Positions 5,852-15,063 are shown, counted from the first letter of the stretch. The stretch: 33,678 bases of DNA from Bacteroidaceae bacterium (GCA_017534815.1 JAFXVS010000043.1:1-33678); one strand, 5' to 3'. The notes: generated from the sequence alone by a model not told the origin. Program-made: numbers and translations.

Positions 5852-8800
5852 ATGACGAGACATATAAAATGGAGCCTGCTGCTCGTACTCCTGACAGTGC
5901 CATTAGTGGCTATGTCAAGGGATTACACCGTTGTCACCGACCATTATTACAAAGGAGGGGGAAAGGGAGATCCTAACTGCCACAGCCAATATCGTATCAC
6001 CATTTCTTTCAGCAATGACAACGGAATGGTGGAATTTCCAGGGAAAACTGTTTTTCACGATGCCTGGAATACGGTGGATGAAAATGGAGAAGGCTTGGTA
6101 GCCAAAGGGAAGGTGAAAGCAGGTGAGACCATCAACGTGACCTACGAATTGGTGGTAGCCACAGGTTTTCACAAGCAGGGATACCCTCTCGAATATATAT
6201 CAACTATAGCATTCGCTGAGCCTCCATGGGCAGATAATTACAACAGAGGCGAAGACTATGTGATCCAGACTTTTAAGGGAACCCATCTGCCGTTTGTCGC
6301 ACAATTCAGTTGGACGGTGCAAGGAACCAACCGATGGAATAAGCCTTTGGAAAAATTTCGACTGTTTCTTGGAAATAATGATACTTGGCGAGGATTTGTC
6401 TCTAATGACGTCATTGATTTTGAAGTCGTGGAGGATGACATCCCCACCGAAGCCCATGTGGAGGAGGACAACGAGGCATGGGGGTTCGACGGCGTCTGGC
6501 CTTTCACCATCCCTGCCGGTGTCATCATTGGTCTGCTGGGCTACACGCTGACCAAGGGGAAACGGAAACCAGAGGAGGGCGAGGAAGACCCAGAGCATCC
6601 TGACCCACGCGAGATGCACATCTACAAGGACTTTGGTGATTCGTTCATGGCAGGCGAACAGCCCAAACAAGTGTTTGCCCGCATTGTGCGCAAGACCAAG
6701 AAGGGCGAGGTGACCGACATGGCCATGACGCAGATGATTCAGATCACGTCGGGTGACAAATACATGGAGGTTGTGGAGGACGGCATGCAGGGCGAGTGGA
6801 AAGCAGCTTGGGTGACGGCTCCCGACATAGAGAATCCGCCCGAAGAGGGCATCGTGACCTTCTTCATGGGCAACGAGGGCGGCTCCTACACCAACCGCCT
6901 CCACTTCCGCATCGAGGCGGGCAAGGTGCTCTTCGGACAGGATAACCTCACTCTGCCGGCACACTATGACAAGGAGGTGCGCCTGCCCTTCGTCGTGGTG
7001 GGCATGGATGCCAGCAAGGATGTCGATGCGTTTATTCTGGGCTCGGACGACAAGAAGACGGACTTTTACAACGTCAAGGTGGAATGGAACGCGAAGAAGG
7101 AGGTACACGAAGCTGTCATCACCGACCTGAAACGAGAGGAGAAGACGGACAACGGCACGCCTGGCACCTACATTCCCCTCACCTTGAAAGTGGTGGCCAA
7201 ACATCCTGGCGGTCGCGAGATAGAAGGGTGGATATCGTTGGCGAGGTACTACATGGGCTTAGTGCTCAAGATTGGTGATGTGAAATGCTACACCGAAGAA
7301 TACGACCCGAAGAAGCACAAGAAACTGCTGGTCGGCGTGAAGCGGAACGGCAAGACCTTCGTGCCAGCCGAGACTACAGGACGATTGCTGCTCTACGACT
7401 ACGACGAGGAAGCCCACTCGATTGTCATCATCAACCCCGTTCCGACGGCGCAAGGTTTCTTCATCAAGGCCGTTGACGAGGCGGAGAACAGGCAAGTGGA
7501 GGGCATCGGCATCCAGTGTGATGTAGTGAGCAACAAAGACCCCAAGGGCACGGAGTGTGTGTTCCGCTGCGTGTTGGGCGCACTCGACCCACCGTCGCGC
7601 ATCGATGCCATCATCCACATCGAGACCGAGTATGAGAAGAAGAAGTACGCCTACGACAAGCAAGTGCTGCTCTGCTCACAACCCTGGCGCACGTTCCAAA
7701 CCGATGCCGAGTGGTCGGCGGCCGTCAAGGAGGACGAGGAGATCAAGAAGAAGCTCAACAGACTGATTGCGCATATCGAACGTCAGGGACTGACGAGAAG
7801 GTTGTTGCCAATCGTCAAGTACATCGACAACATGCTCTTCGGCTATGAATTCAACTACGGATTCGACCGCGACCAGCTGCGCTTTATTGTCTCCCTCTAC
7901 AACTTCATGTTGACCGCCCGACAGGAGTACACTTTTGATGAGCCTGTGACCATCACGCTGGCCGACGAGATGCGCATGTTTGCACAAGCGTTCATCGACA
8001 CGAACGTCAGACCAGTGGTGAACGTCGTGAACAAGTTCAACGAGAAACTGGGTGTGCCTTTGCTGATTGTACGTATCGGCGTGGGCTTCTGGACATACGG
8101 TGCTTCGGAGGCATACTTCAGGGCTTACGATGTCGTCTGCGTTGGCGTAACCGCCTTCAATCTGGCAGAGATTTATGTGAACGAGGGGGCAGACGGACTC
8201 ACGAAATCATTGGTGGTGATGGCGAAGGATACGGCGAAGTTCCAGATTATAATGACCGGTGTACAGATAGGACTGCACTTGGGCTTCAGCGGTCTGCGTG
8301 CGAAATACAACCCACGCACACCCAACATCAGCACACCTGTCAAACCTACCGACATCAAGCCGAAGACAGAGCCGACACCATCGAAAAAGCAGTTCTCCTC
8401 AGCCAAGAAGGGACGCATCACCAAGGAAGCTATCGAAACCAGCAACAAGCGACAGACGAAGGCTGCCCAAGAGGTACGCTCACCCGAGGCTGAGATGAAG
8501 ACCAAGGGCATAAAGCCGGAGCGCGACCTTAAGGAGGCCGTTGAATATACGGAAGCCAGGGCCAACCGGAACATTGAAGACCTGCAAGCCGTCATCGAAT
8601 TGTGCGAAGAGAATCCAACGCCTGAGAACATTGCCCTCAAACGCCGCATCATCATAGAGATGCAGGCCGACAAGACTGGCATGCACAAACTCAAGAACCT
8701 CGGTCCGGAGTATAAGCACGTGAGAGAGGTTTTCAATCAGGAGTGGTTCGGAGAAGATGGCATCAACCAGAAGGTCAACAAGAAGGTGATTGCAGAACTA

Positions 8801-9604
8801 GCGAAGGAAAACAACCTGTCGCCCGAGGAAATCAAGATAGAAAACGTCTCCTCGAAGAAATTGGAACAACTGAAGAGTGGCGACACTTCCACAATGGACT
8901 TGGACACCACCTACTACTACCTCAACAAAAAGGGCGAGAAGGTCTATTTCAAGCAGAAACACACCGAAGAACTCTACAACCGGCATCTCCATGAGGAGGC
9001 GTTGGGTTACGAGGCGCACAGTCAGGAGGCTGCCAACAAGTTCGCCCACAAAGTGGACCGCACCGTCATAGAGGATGTGGCGCACCATCAAGAGAGCTTC
9101 GGACAAGAAGATGTGGGCAGGTTGATGGACCCCAACCGCCATTTCGAGTCGTTGGAGAACCCCAACCAAGTGGCAGACGCCATCATCTATAAGAGCAAGG
9201 AACGCTTCATGAGGGCAGATGAACTGTTCAAAAAGGCCGATGGCATCACTGACCACTGGGAGAAGTTGGAAGTGCAGCGACAGGCCATCAACGAACTGCT
9301 GGAGGGTGGCTACATGACAGCCAAGGACGGTGACAATTTTGTCATTCCGATGGATCAGGCACGGGCAGATGTCAACGGAGGTCTGCTCGTCAGCAACAAG
9401 CTGCAACGTGCCATTGAGCATTGCCGACTGGTCGATACCAAAGACCCCATCAATGTCATCCAACTAGAACTGCGCATCAAATCCGAAGGTTACAACTCTT
9501 TCAGCGAGTTAGCCCAAGACCTCGGTGAGACTATGCGGCGTGTGGGTAGTCCCAAACTGGAAGCCCCCACCACACCATCTCCACAGGCTGTCAGCCTAAA
9601 CTAA
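5852..9604 (+). CDS. Large membrane-anchored mosaic protein, unknown function (1250 aa)
   Basis: I do not recognise this protein. ATG 5852 is preferred over an in-frame TTG two codons upstream. Residues 1-22 form a signal peptide. Residues about 23-210 are a beta-rich exported region, and an acidic linker leads to a membrane segment (about 216-233, PFTIPAGVIIGLLGYTL) followed by KGKRK. Residues about 255-610 look like two or three Ig-like beta modules, the first opening REMHIYKDFGDSF. A helical part with hydrophobic stretches (about 735-775 and 797-814) follows, then a Pro/Lys/Thr linker (820-850), then a charged helical C-terminal region containing DLDTTYYYLNKKGEKVYF and YNRHLHEEALG. The last part recalls domains in large polymorphic-toxin-like proteins, but I cannot verify that. 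GC content rises sharply near 6420-6480, at the linker. It is a single-gene unit with its own promoter and terminator. Confidence 0.75.
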   Translation: MTRHIKWSLLLVLLTVPLVAMSRDYTVVTDHYYKGGGKGDPNCHSQYRITISFSNDNGMVEFPGKTVFHDAWNTVDENGEGLVAKGKVKAGETINVTYELVVATGFHKQGYPLEYISTIAFAEPPWADNYNRGEDYVIQTFKGTHLPFVAQFSWTVQGTNRWNKPLEKFRLFLGNNDTWRGFVSNDVIDFEVVEDDIPTEAHVEEDNEAWGFDGVWPFTIPAGVIIGLLGYTLTKGKRKPEEGEEDPEHPDPREMHIYKDFGDSFMAGEQPKQVFARIVRKTKKGEVTDMAMTQMIQITSGDKYMEVVEDGMQGEWKAAWVTAPDIENPPEEGIVTFFMGNEGGSYTNRLHFRIEAGKVLFGQDNLTLPAHYDKEVRLPFVVVGMDASKDVDAFILGSDDKKTDFYNVKVEWNAKKEVHEAVITDLKREEKTDNGTPGTYIPLTLKVVAKHPGGREIEGWISLARYYMGLVLKIGDVKCYTEEYDPKKHKKLLVGVKRNGKTFVPAETTGRLLLYDYDEEAHSIVIINPVPTAQGFFIKAVDEAENRQVEGIGIQCDVVSNKDPKGTECVFRCVLGALDPPSRIDAIIHIETEYEKKKYAYDKQVLLCSQPWRTFQTDAEWSAAVKEDEEIKKKLNRLIAHIERQGLTRRLLPIVKYIDNMLFGYEFNYGFDRDQLRFIVSLYNFMLTARQEYTFDEPVTITLADEMRMFAQAFIDTNVRPVVNVVNKFNEKLGVPLLIVRIGVGFWTYGASEAYFRAYDVVCVGVTAFNLAEIYVNEGADGLTKSLVVMAKDTAKFQIIMTGVQIGLHLGFSGLRAKYNPRTPNISTPVKPTDIKPKTEPTPSKKQFSSAKKGRITKEAIETSNKRQTKAAQEVRSPEAEMKTKGIKPERDLKEAVEYTEARANRNIEDLQAVIELCEENPTPENIALKRRIIIEMQADKTGMHKLKNLGPEYKHVREVFNQEWFGEDGINQKVNKKVIAELAKENNLSPEEIKIENVSSKKLEQLKSGDTSTMDLDTTYYYLNKKGEKVYFKQKHTEELYNRHLHEEALGYEAHSQEAANKFAHKVDRTVIEDVAHHQESFGQEDVGRLMDPNRHFESLENPNQVADAIIYKSKERFMRADELFKKADGITDHWEKLEVQRQAINELLEGGYMTAKDGDNFVIPMDQARADVNGGLLVSNKLQRAIEHCRLVDTKDPINVIQLELRIKSEGYNSFSELAQDLGETMRRVGSPKLEAPTTPSPQAVSLN

Positions 9605-9630
9605 CCTTCTGCAAGCCAATAATCTCACCA

Positions 9631-9660
9631 TGAGCCCGTGCAACACACTGCACGGGCTCA
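9631..9660 (+). terminator. Terminator of the 1250-residue protein gene
   Basis: A perfect 12-base inverted repeat (9631-9642 and 9649-9660) with loop ACACAC, followed by GATTTT. It lies 26 bases after the stop codon. Confidence 0.8.
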
Positions 9661-9737
9661 GATTTTGACTCGAAAATAACTTTTTGACGCATTTTGGGTA
9701 AAAAGGAAAGATTCTCAGAAGATATTCTGTGATAATA

Positions 9738-9769
9738 TTTGGAGGAAATGAAAGAAATGGCTAATTTCG
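9738..9769 (+). promoter_or_regulatory. Promoter of the kinase-like gene
   Basis: TTTG (9738-9741), a 20-base spacer and TAATTTCG (9762-9769), one mismatch from TAnnTTTG. ATG 9799 is 29 bases downstream, the usual spacing here. Confidence 0.6.
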
Positions 9770-9798
9770 CAGCGTGAAACCTTTTAATTGATAAGGAT

Positions 9799-11181
9799 AT
9801 GAGAAAGAAGTTAGTTATTTTTAGTATGAGCCTATTGGTCTTCTGCGTTTGTGTCCATGCACAGGAAACAACGAAAAGCAGTTTGGAGATGCAGGCTGAA
9901 AGAGAAGACGGGAAGGGCAACAAGGTGAATGCCCGTGCATTTTATTTGCGTGCTTATGAAGATTATGTCAAAAAGGGAAAGACACAACAGGGAGTAGAGT
10001 GTGGACTGAAAGCCACTGTGTTGTACTACAAAGGCGACAACCTCTACAAGGAAGGACTGGACTTGTTGCGTCGCATAGACCAGAGCATCGATTCGAAGGC
10101 CGAAAATGGCCAAAAGGCTGTGCTGCACTATCAGACAGCGAGAGAACGTTTCCAAATCTATACGAAACTGAAGAAGGAAGAGGGTGCGTTGGAGCAGCTC
10201 AACAATATGGAGAAGTATGCCAACGAAGCGAATGACGCTGAGCTGAAGAACGACCATCTATACAACAAATCCGTATATCTCTACTCTATCGGACAAAACG
10301 ACAAAGCAAGCGCCATGATGAAGGAGATGGTGAAGAAGATGAATGAAGCCAGCGAACAGAAGGTGGCGAAGGAGATGGCAGGATTGAAGCAACAGATTGC
10401 CGACAACGAAGCCGACATCGCCGAGAAGGACAGTTCGCTGACAGCCCGTCAGGCCGTGATTGTGGGGCTGAGCATCTTGGCGGCTGTGCTGGCTGCCGTC
10501 TTGGTGTTGGGTGCCCTGACCTTGATGCGTTTCATCTACCAAACCCGCAAGCAGAAGAAGACCATCCGCAGCCTCAGCGAGAACAATGCCTTGCAGGCCA
10601 AGTTCATCAGCAACATCTCAGCTCAGTTGGCACCGACCTTGCAGAAATTGGACAGCCGCACCCCTGAGGTGAAGGCTTTGCTGGACTTCTCTGACCATAT
10701 CCAAACGCTCTCCGAACTGGAAAACTCCACAGAGACGGTGGAGCGGGAGGACACCCAGTTGGCATCCTTCTGCGAGGAACTGATTGAGAAAGTGCAGAAC
10801 AAGGTGAAGAGTGACGTGCTCGTGAAGGCTGAAGCCCCCAAGATGATGGTGAAAATCAATCGGGAATATGTATCACACATCCTCTTGCATCTGTTAGCGA
10901 ATGCGGCAAACTATACGCCAGAGGGTGGGCACATCACCTTGGAATATAAGAAGAGGGGTGCACACAAGCACCAATTCCTTGTGTCGAACACAGGCAGCAC
11001 TATTGATGAAGAACAGCGCGAGGAGGTCTTCAAGCCTTTCCGTGAGGTACGCGATTTGACCACAGGCGACGGTCTTGGTCTGCCCATCTGTAAGCAAATG
11101 GCCATGAAGATGAACGGCGACCTTGAGATTGACCCCGCCTTCACGAAAGGTGTACGATTTGTGCTACACTTGACGGATTAA
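9799..11181 (+). CDS. Sensor-histidine-kinase-like membrane protein lacking the phosphoacceptor His
   Basis: A 460-residue protein. It has a signal peptide (1-21), a helical TPR-like periplasmic region (about 25-210), one membrane span (about 219-247) and a cytoplasmic part. The dimerisation helix reads KFISNISAQLAPTL (268-281), where kinases have F-x-x-N-x-S-H-E. Ala275 replaces the phosphorylated histidine. The ATPase domain keeps the N box (LLANAANYTPEGG), the F box (FKPFREV) and the G2 box (GDGLGLPICKQM), but the G1 box reads SNTGSTID, with Asn in place of the usual Asp. It probably binds ATP weakly or acts as a pseudokinase or partner subunit. No response-regulator gene is adjacent. It has its own promoter and no recognisable terminator; a 7-base array lies in the gap to the convergent peptidase gene. 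Confidence 0.8.
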   Translation: MRKKLVIFSMSLLVFCVCVHAQETTKSSLEMQAEREDGKGNKVNARAFYLRAYEDYVKKGKTQQGVECGLKATVLYYKGDNLYKEGLDLLRRIDQSIDSKAENGQKAVLHYQTARERFQIYTKLKKEEGALEQLNNMEKYANEANDAELKNDHLYNKSVYLYSIGQNDKASAMMKEMVKKMNEASEQKVAKEMAGLKQQIADNEADIAEKDSSLTARQAVIVGLSILAAVLAAVLVLGALTLMRFIYQTRKQKKTIRSLSENNALQAKFISNISAQLAPTLQKLDSRTPEVKALLDFSDHIQTLSELENSTETVEREDTQLASFCEELIEKVQNKVKSDVLVKAEAPKMMVKINREYVSHILLHLLANAANYTPEGGHITLEYKKRGAHKHQFLVSNTGSTIDEEQREEVFKPFREVRDLTTGDGLGLPICKQMAMKMNGDLEIDPAFTKGVRFVLHLTD

Positions 11182-11184
11182 TGT

Positions 11185-11219
11185 AAAGTTTAGAGTTGAG
11201 AGTTTAGGGTTTAGAGTTA
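11185..11219. repeat. Heptanucleotide array filling a convergent intergenic gap
   Basis: Five units near GTTTAGA/GTTGAGA/GTTTAGG with a 7-base period. The last unit supplies the TAA stop (11217-11219) of the leftward peptidase gene. Confidence 0.75.
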
Positions 11220-13454
11220 TTTGAGGTGATCCTCAAAGTAGCGGGTGATGATGTTGTGCAGATGCACGCGGTCGGTACCCATCATATTGTGCTCGTCACC
11301 AGGATAGGTGAAGAGGTCGGGATAGGTGTCGGCATCGATACAAGCACGCATGAAAGACAGGGTGTGCTGAGGCACGCAGATAGGGTCGTTTCCTCCGTAG
11401 ATGATGAGGAGACGGCCTTTTAAGTTCTTCGCCTTATTGAGCAAAGAAGTCTTCTCGTACCCCTCAGGATTGGTCTGGGGAGTATCCATATAGCGTTCGC
11501 CATACATCACCTCGTAGAAGTGCCAGTCAATGACAGGACCGCCTGCCACACCCACCTTGAAGACATCGGGATAGGTGGTCATCAGACTGGTGGTCATATA
11601 GCCGCCATAACTCCAACCGTGTACACCCAAACGATCACCATCCACGAATGGAAGACTCTTGAGGTATTCCACACCACAGAGCTGGTCTTTCATCTCCTCG
11701 ACACCCAACTGACGGAATGTAGCCTGTTCGAAGGCCAATCCACGATGTTCACTGCCCCGATTATCGAGACAGAACATCACGTAACCTTGCTGTGCCATCC
11801 AGATGTCCCAACCTCGCACGCCCCAATGACGGGAAGCGTCAATATTGTGGGCATGAGGACCGCCATAGACATAAATGACAGCGGGATATTTCTTGGATGG
11901 GTCGAAGTTGGTGGGCAGGATGAGCCTATAGTAGAGGTCGGTCACGCCATCCGCTGCCTTGATTGTGCCCACTTTCATTTCTGGCACTTGGAACTGGTCC
12001 CAAGGGTCGGAAGCGGTGAGATAGTTGAGGGGGGAGGATTTAGAGTTGAGGGTGGAGACGATGTCGATGTTGCGGGCAATAGTAGGCGATGAGTAGTTGT
12101 CAATGAAGTAGTTGCCTGACTCAGAGAGGGTGGCGTTATGCCAACCCGTCTTGTTGCCAAGCAGGGTTCGCCTACCCTTCATATCAACACTATATACGTT
12201 TTGCTGTAAGGGGTCTTGCTCGTTGGAAGCGTAGAGAATCGTCTTTTGTGCCTTGTTGAAGCCTAACACGTCAAACACTTCAAAAGTGCCTTTGGTGAGT
12301 TGCTGGAGACACTTGCCTTCTACATTATATATATATAAGTGGTTGTAACCGTCCTTGCGAGTCTGATAGATAAACTTTGTATCATCCCAAGGCAAGAACT
12401 GGATGGGATGAAGGGGTTCGAAGTATTTGTCGTTGTCTTCCGTGAAGAGGGTGCGAAGTTTCTCACCAGTGAGGGCATCGTATTCATCGAGCGAACCGTG
12501 ATTCTGGTCACGATTCAGTTCGATAAGATAGAGTTTCTTGCCATCAGGTGACCAAGCGATATTGGTGAAGTAGCGGTCTGTGGGATCGCCTGTATTCAAA
12601 TAGAGGGTCTTGTCCGTCTGAGGATTGAAAATGCCTACATAGACTTTATGAGAGGTCTCACCTGCCATCGGATAAGGGTCTGGAGACATCGTCGCACAAC
12701 GCGAGGAGGTGGCAGATGAAGGTTGAGAGTTGACAGGATATTCAGGCAATGTGATGTTCACCTGTGGAAACTTCGACACCATACTCTGATCCATCTTATA
12801 GAATGCCAACAAAGCACCATCAGGACTCCAGAAAGTGCCTTTAGAGATGCCGAACTCTTCACGATGCACACTCTCACCATAAATAAGGTCTATGCTGCCG
12901 TCAGAAGATACCTGGTGTGTCTTGCCATCAGCGGTGAGGACATAAAGGTTATGATCTATGGTGTAGGCGAGGGAGAGTTGGGGGCTGAGAGTTGACGACT
13001 GAGAGTTGAGGGCTGAAGCAGGGAAGTTCCAATCAAGATGAGCGGCCTTGATGTCGAGAGCCGTTTCCCAGACAACATTCTTTTCCTTCCAGTCGATGAG
13101 GATGCGCCTGTTGCTGTCGGAGAGGAGGACGAGGGATTTCTCCGCATAAGGGAAGGAAGTATCATATAAGTGACGAACAATCTTTCGGTCAGCAGTCTGA
13201 AGGATATCGTTGATTTGTTCCAGCGTGATAAGCGTCTGGACAGAGCCATCCTTCTTGTTAATGATGCGACACTCGTGGATATCCTGCTCAATGCATTCAT
13301 CACCCCACCAAGTAAGGTATTTGTTCTCTGGAACAGAATTCCGATAGTAAGAGGATCCGCCAGGGATGAGGTCGTTGAGGGTGAAGGTGGATTTTTGTGC
13401 CATAAGTGGAAGCGTAAAGAAGGTAAAGATGGAAAGGAGAGTTGTCTTGTTCAT
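11217..13454 (-). CDS. Dipeptidyl peptidase IV (S9B prolyl oligopeptidase family)
   Basis: A 745-residue exported serine peptidase. The signal peptide is 1-19 (LLSIFTFFTLPLMAQ). A beta-propeller (about 40-490) carries the family signature VHREEFGI...GTFWSPDG, and an alpha/beta-hydrolase domain holds Ser615 (GWSYGGYM), Asp690 (GGNDPICV) and His722 (GDEHNM). The family removes X-Pro or X-Ala dipeptides from peptide N-termini, in the periplasm or on the outer membrane, and supports growth on protein. It is the last gene of the leftward eight-gene operon, 33 bases after folK. Three stretches of its propeller (near residues 150, 245 and 470) are encoded by 7-base repeat arrays (for example SALNSQSSTLSPQLS), apparently tolerated loop insertions. 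Assignment is firm; DPP IV versus a close S9 relative is less certain. Confidence 0.9.
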   Translation of the reverse strand: MNKTTLLSIFTFFTLPLMAQKSTFTLNDLIPGGSSYYRNSVPENKYLTWWGDECIEQDIHECRIINKKDGSVQTLITLEQINDILQTADRKIVRHLYDTSFPYAEKSLVLLSDSNRRILIDWKEKNVVWETALDIKAAHLDWNFPASALNSQSSTLSPQLSLAYTIDHNLYVLTADGKTHQVSSDGSIDLIYGESVHREEFGISKGTFWSPDGALLAFYKMDQSMVSKFPQVNITLPEYPVNSQPSSATSSRCATMSPDPYPMAGETSHKVYVGIFNPQTDKTLYLNTGDPTDRYFTNIAWSPDGKKLYLIELNRDQNHGSLDEYDALTGEKLRTLFTEDNDKYFEPLHPIQFLPWDDTKFIYQTRKDGYNHLYIYNVEGKCLQQLTKGTFEVFDVLGFNKAQKTILYASNEQDPLQQNVYSVDMKGRRTLLGNKTGWHNATLSESGNYFIDNYSSPTIARNIDIVSTLNSKSSPLNYLTASDPWDQFQVPEMKVGTIKAADGVTDLYYRLILPTNFDPSKKYPAVIYVYGGPHAHNIDASRHWGVRGWDIWMAQQGYVMFCLDNRGSEHRGLAFEQATFRQLGVEEMKDQLCGVEYLKSLPFVDGDRLGVHGWSYGGYMTTSLMTTYPDVFKVGVAGGPVIDWHFYEVMYGERYMDTPQTNPEGYEKTSLLNKAKNLKGRLLIIYGGNDPICVPQHTLSFMRACIDADTYPDLFTYPGDEHNMMGTDRVHLHNIITRYFEDHLK
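12023..12057. repeat. Degenerate heptanucleotide array inside the DPP IV gene
   Basis: Five units (AGTTGAG, GGGGGAG, GATTTAG, AGTTGAG, GGTGGAG), period 7. The coding strand gives STLNSKSSPLN, in a propeller loop. Confidence 0.65.
12717..12735. repeat. Short heptanucleotide array in the DPP IV gene
   Basis: Only two clear units (GGTTGAG, AGTTGAC). It encodes VNSQPSS in a propeller loop. Listed because it resembles the other arrays; on its own it would not be convincing. Confidence 0.4.
12973..13014. repeat. Heptanucleotide array inside the DPP IV gene
   Basis: Six units in which GAGAGTT alternates with GGGGGCT, GACGACT and GAGGGCT, so both 7- and 14-base periods are visible. It encodes ALNSQSSTLSPQLS in the propeller. 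Confidence 0.75.
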
Positions 13455-13455
13455 T

Positions 13456-13498
13456 GTTGAGAGTTAAGAGTCTTCTTTAATTATGAATTAAGAGTTAG
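13456..13498. repeat. Heptanucleotide-like arrays between folK and the DPP IV gene
   Basis: GTTGAGA-GTTAAGA-GTCTTCT then TTAATTA-TGAATTA-AGAGTTA. The array provides the last codons and stop of folK (Asn-Ser-TAA) and the bases just before the DPP IV start codon. Confidence 0.55.
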
Positions 13499-13907
13499 GG
13501 AGAAGTATTTCTCTGAGTGGGATAAGCACGAAGTCGCGCTCGTACATCAGGGGATGAGGGATGGTCAGCCGTTTGGTTTGAATATGGAGGTCATCGTAGA
13601 GGAGGATATCAATATCGATGATGCGGTCATGGTACTTACCTTCCACAGACTTTTGAGTGCGTCCCATATCGCGCTCTATCTGTTGGGTCTCGTCCAGCAA
13701 GGCAAGAGGAGCGATGTCAGTCTCCACCCGTACAGCCGCATTGAGGAAAGAGTTTCCGCTCTCAAATCCCCACGGTTCAGTAGTAAGAAAAGCGGACTGA
13801 GCCCTGATTGGGCCAATCCGCCTTTCTATTTCTGTGATGGCGGACATGAGGTTCTGCTCCTTGTCGCCAAGATTGGTGCCGAGTGAAAGATATACAGTAT
13901 GTACCAT
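13488..13907 (-). CDS. folK: 2-amino-4-hydroxy-6-hydroxymethyldihydropteridine pyrophosphokinase (HPPK)
   Basis: A 139-residue folate biosynthesis enzyme that transfers pyrophosphate from ATP to 6-hydroxymethyl-7,8-dihydropterin. Motifs: VYLSLGTNLGD at the N-terminus, FLTTEPWGF, the metal-binding DRIIDIDILLYDD, and IPHPLMYERDFVLIPL. The length is normal for a stand-alone HPPK. I chose ATG 13907 because HPPKs begin a few residues before the SLGxNLGD strand. An upstream ATG at 13940 overlaps the queA stop and would add 11 residues with no family support. It follows queA in the leftward operon. The final Asn-Ser-stop is provided by a 7-base array, so the C-terminus may be strain-variable. Confidence 0.93.
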   Translation of the reverse strand: MVHTVYLSLGTNLGDKEQNLMSAITEIERRIGPIRAQSAFLTTEPWGFESGNSFLNAAVRVETDIAPLALLDETQQIERDMGRTQKSVEGKYHDRIIDIDILLYDDLHIQTKRLTIPHPLMYERDFVLIPLREILLPNS

Positions 13908-13932
13908 ATAAATTTGCTCTGCGGGATGCTCG

Positions 13933-15015
13933 TTAATCAATGATCAGCATCGCATCACCGTATGTGCCAAACATATAGTCCCCCTTGATGGCTTCCTTGT
14001 AGGCATTCATCACCACTTCGTAACCACCAAAGGCAGTAACGAGCATCAGCATTGTAGTGAGCGGCTGCTGGAAGTTTACGACAAAGGCATCGGCCACGGT
14101 GAAGTCGTAAGGAGGGAAGATGAACTTATTTGTCCAGCCCTCAAACTCCTTGATGAAGCCACCAGGACCCACTGCCGTTTCAAGAGTACGCAAAGTGGTC
14201 GTGCCAACCGCACAAACCTTATGACCATTCTCCTTGGCTGTGTTCACGATGTCGCAAGCCTCCTTGTTGACAAAGATTTGCTCAGAATCGGTCTTGTGCT
14301 TGGTCAAGTCTTCCACATCAATGCTGCGGAAATTGCCCAAACCTGCGTGAAGCGTGATGAAAGCCTGTCCTATGCCCATGATTTCCATACGTTTCAGCAG
14401 TTCGCGAGAGAAGTGGAGTCCTGTGACTGGCACCGTGACGGCGCCCTCATGGCGTGCGAAGATGGTCTGGAAACGCTCATGATCCTCTTCTTCTGCAGGA
14501 CGATGCATGCGGATATCATCAGGAATAGGAGCTTCACCAAGATTATACAGCGTCTCTTTGAACACATCATGAGGACCATCGTAGAGGAAACGGAGAGTAC
14601 GTCCACGAGAGGTGGTATTGTCAATCACTTCTGCCACCAATGATTCATCAGGACCAAAGTAAAGTTTGTTGCCAATACGGATCTTGCGGGCTGGGTCAAC
14701 CAACACATCCCAAAGGCGTAGGTCTTCGTTGAGTTCACGAAGAAGGAACACCTCAATACGAGCGCCTGTCTTCTCCTTGTTACCATACAAACGGGCTGGA
14801 AACACCCTCGTGTCGTTGAAGACAAAGGCATCGCCATCTTCGAAATAATCGATGATGTCCTTGAAAATACGGTGCTCTATCTCGCCCGTCTTCTTATGCA
14901 CCACCATCAGTTTAGCCTCATCGCGGTTGTAGAACTTCGTTTCGGGATTGTAAGTGCGAGGATAGAGTGCTATCTTCTCGTCTGGGAGTCTGAACTTAAA
15001 TTGTGAAAGTTTCAT
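13933..15015 (-). CDS. queA: S-adenosylmethionine:tRNA ribosyltransferase-isomerase
   Basis: A 360-residue enzyme that adds the cyclopentanediol precursor from S-adenosylmethionine to preQ1 in tRNA, giving epoxyqueuosine. Recognisable blocks are [49 protein letters not shown] and [10 protein letters not shown], in family order and at normal length (about 340-360 residues). It lies between truB (34-base gap filled by a 14-base-period repeat) and folK in a conserved Bacteroidetes operon. The start ATG 15015 ([11 protein letters not shown]) matches homologues. Nothing is abnormal in the protein. Confidence 0.95.
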   Translation of the reverse strand: MKLSQFKFRLPDEKIALYPRTYNPETKFYNRDEAKLMVVHKKTGEIEHRIFKDIIDYFEDGDAFVFNDTRVFPARLYGNKEKTGARIEVFLLRELNEDLRLWDVLVDPARKIRIGNKLYFGPDESLVAEVIDNTTSRGRTLRFLYDGPHDVFKETLYNLGEAPIPDDIRMHRPAEEEDHERFQTIFARHEGAVTVPVTGLHFSRELLKRMEIMGIGQAFITLHAGLGNFRSIDVEDLTKHKTDSEQIFVNKEACDIVNTAKENGHKVCAVGTTTLRTLETAVGPGGFIKEFEGWTNKFIFPPYDFTVADAFVVNFQQPLTTMLMLVTAFGGYEVVMNAYKEAIKGDYMFGTYGDAMLIID

Positions 15016-15021
15016 ATCTTT

Positions 15022-15063
15022 TTGTACGATGTTTGTTGTACGATTGATTTTATACGTTGTTTT
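15022..15063. repeat. Array with 14-base (2 x 7) period between truB and queA
   Basis: Three units starting at 15022, 15036 and 15050 with TTGTACGA, TTGTACGA and TTATACGT. It covers the truB stop (15050-15052) and the gap to queA. The period suggests it is a decayed member of the heptanucleotide family. Confidence 0.5.

Noticed and set aside
6200-7204. Long open frame (334 codons) on the minus strand inside the 1250-residue gene
   Set aside because: Its composition (many Val, His, Leu, Arg) is that of an antisense shadow of GC-rich codons; the sense frame has a promoter, signal peptide and terminator.
5852-9604. Calling the large protein a polymorphic toxin
   Set aside because: No recognised toxin domain and no small immunity gene downstream; the next gene is a kinase-like protein with its own promoter.
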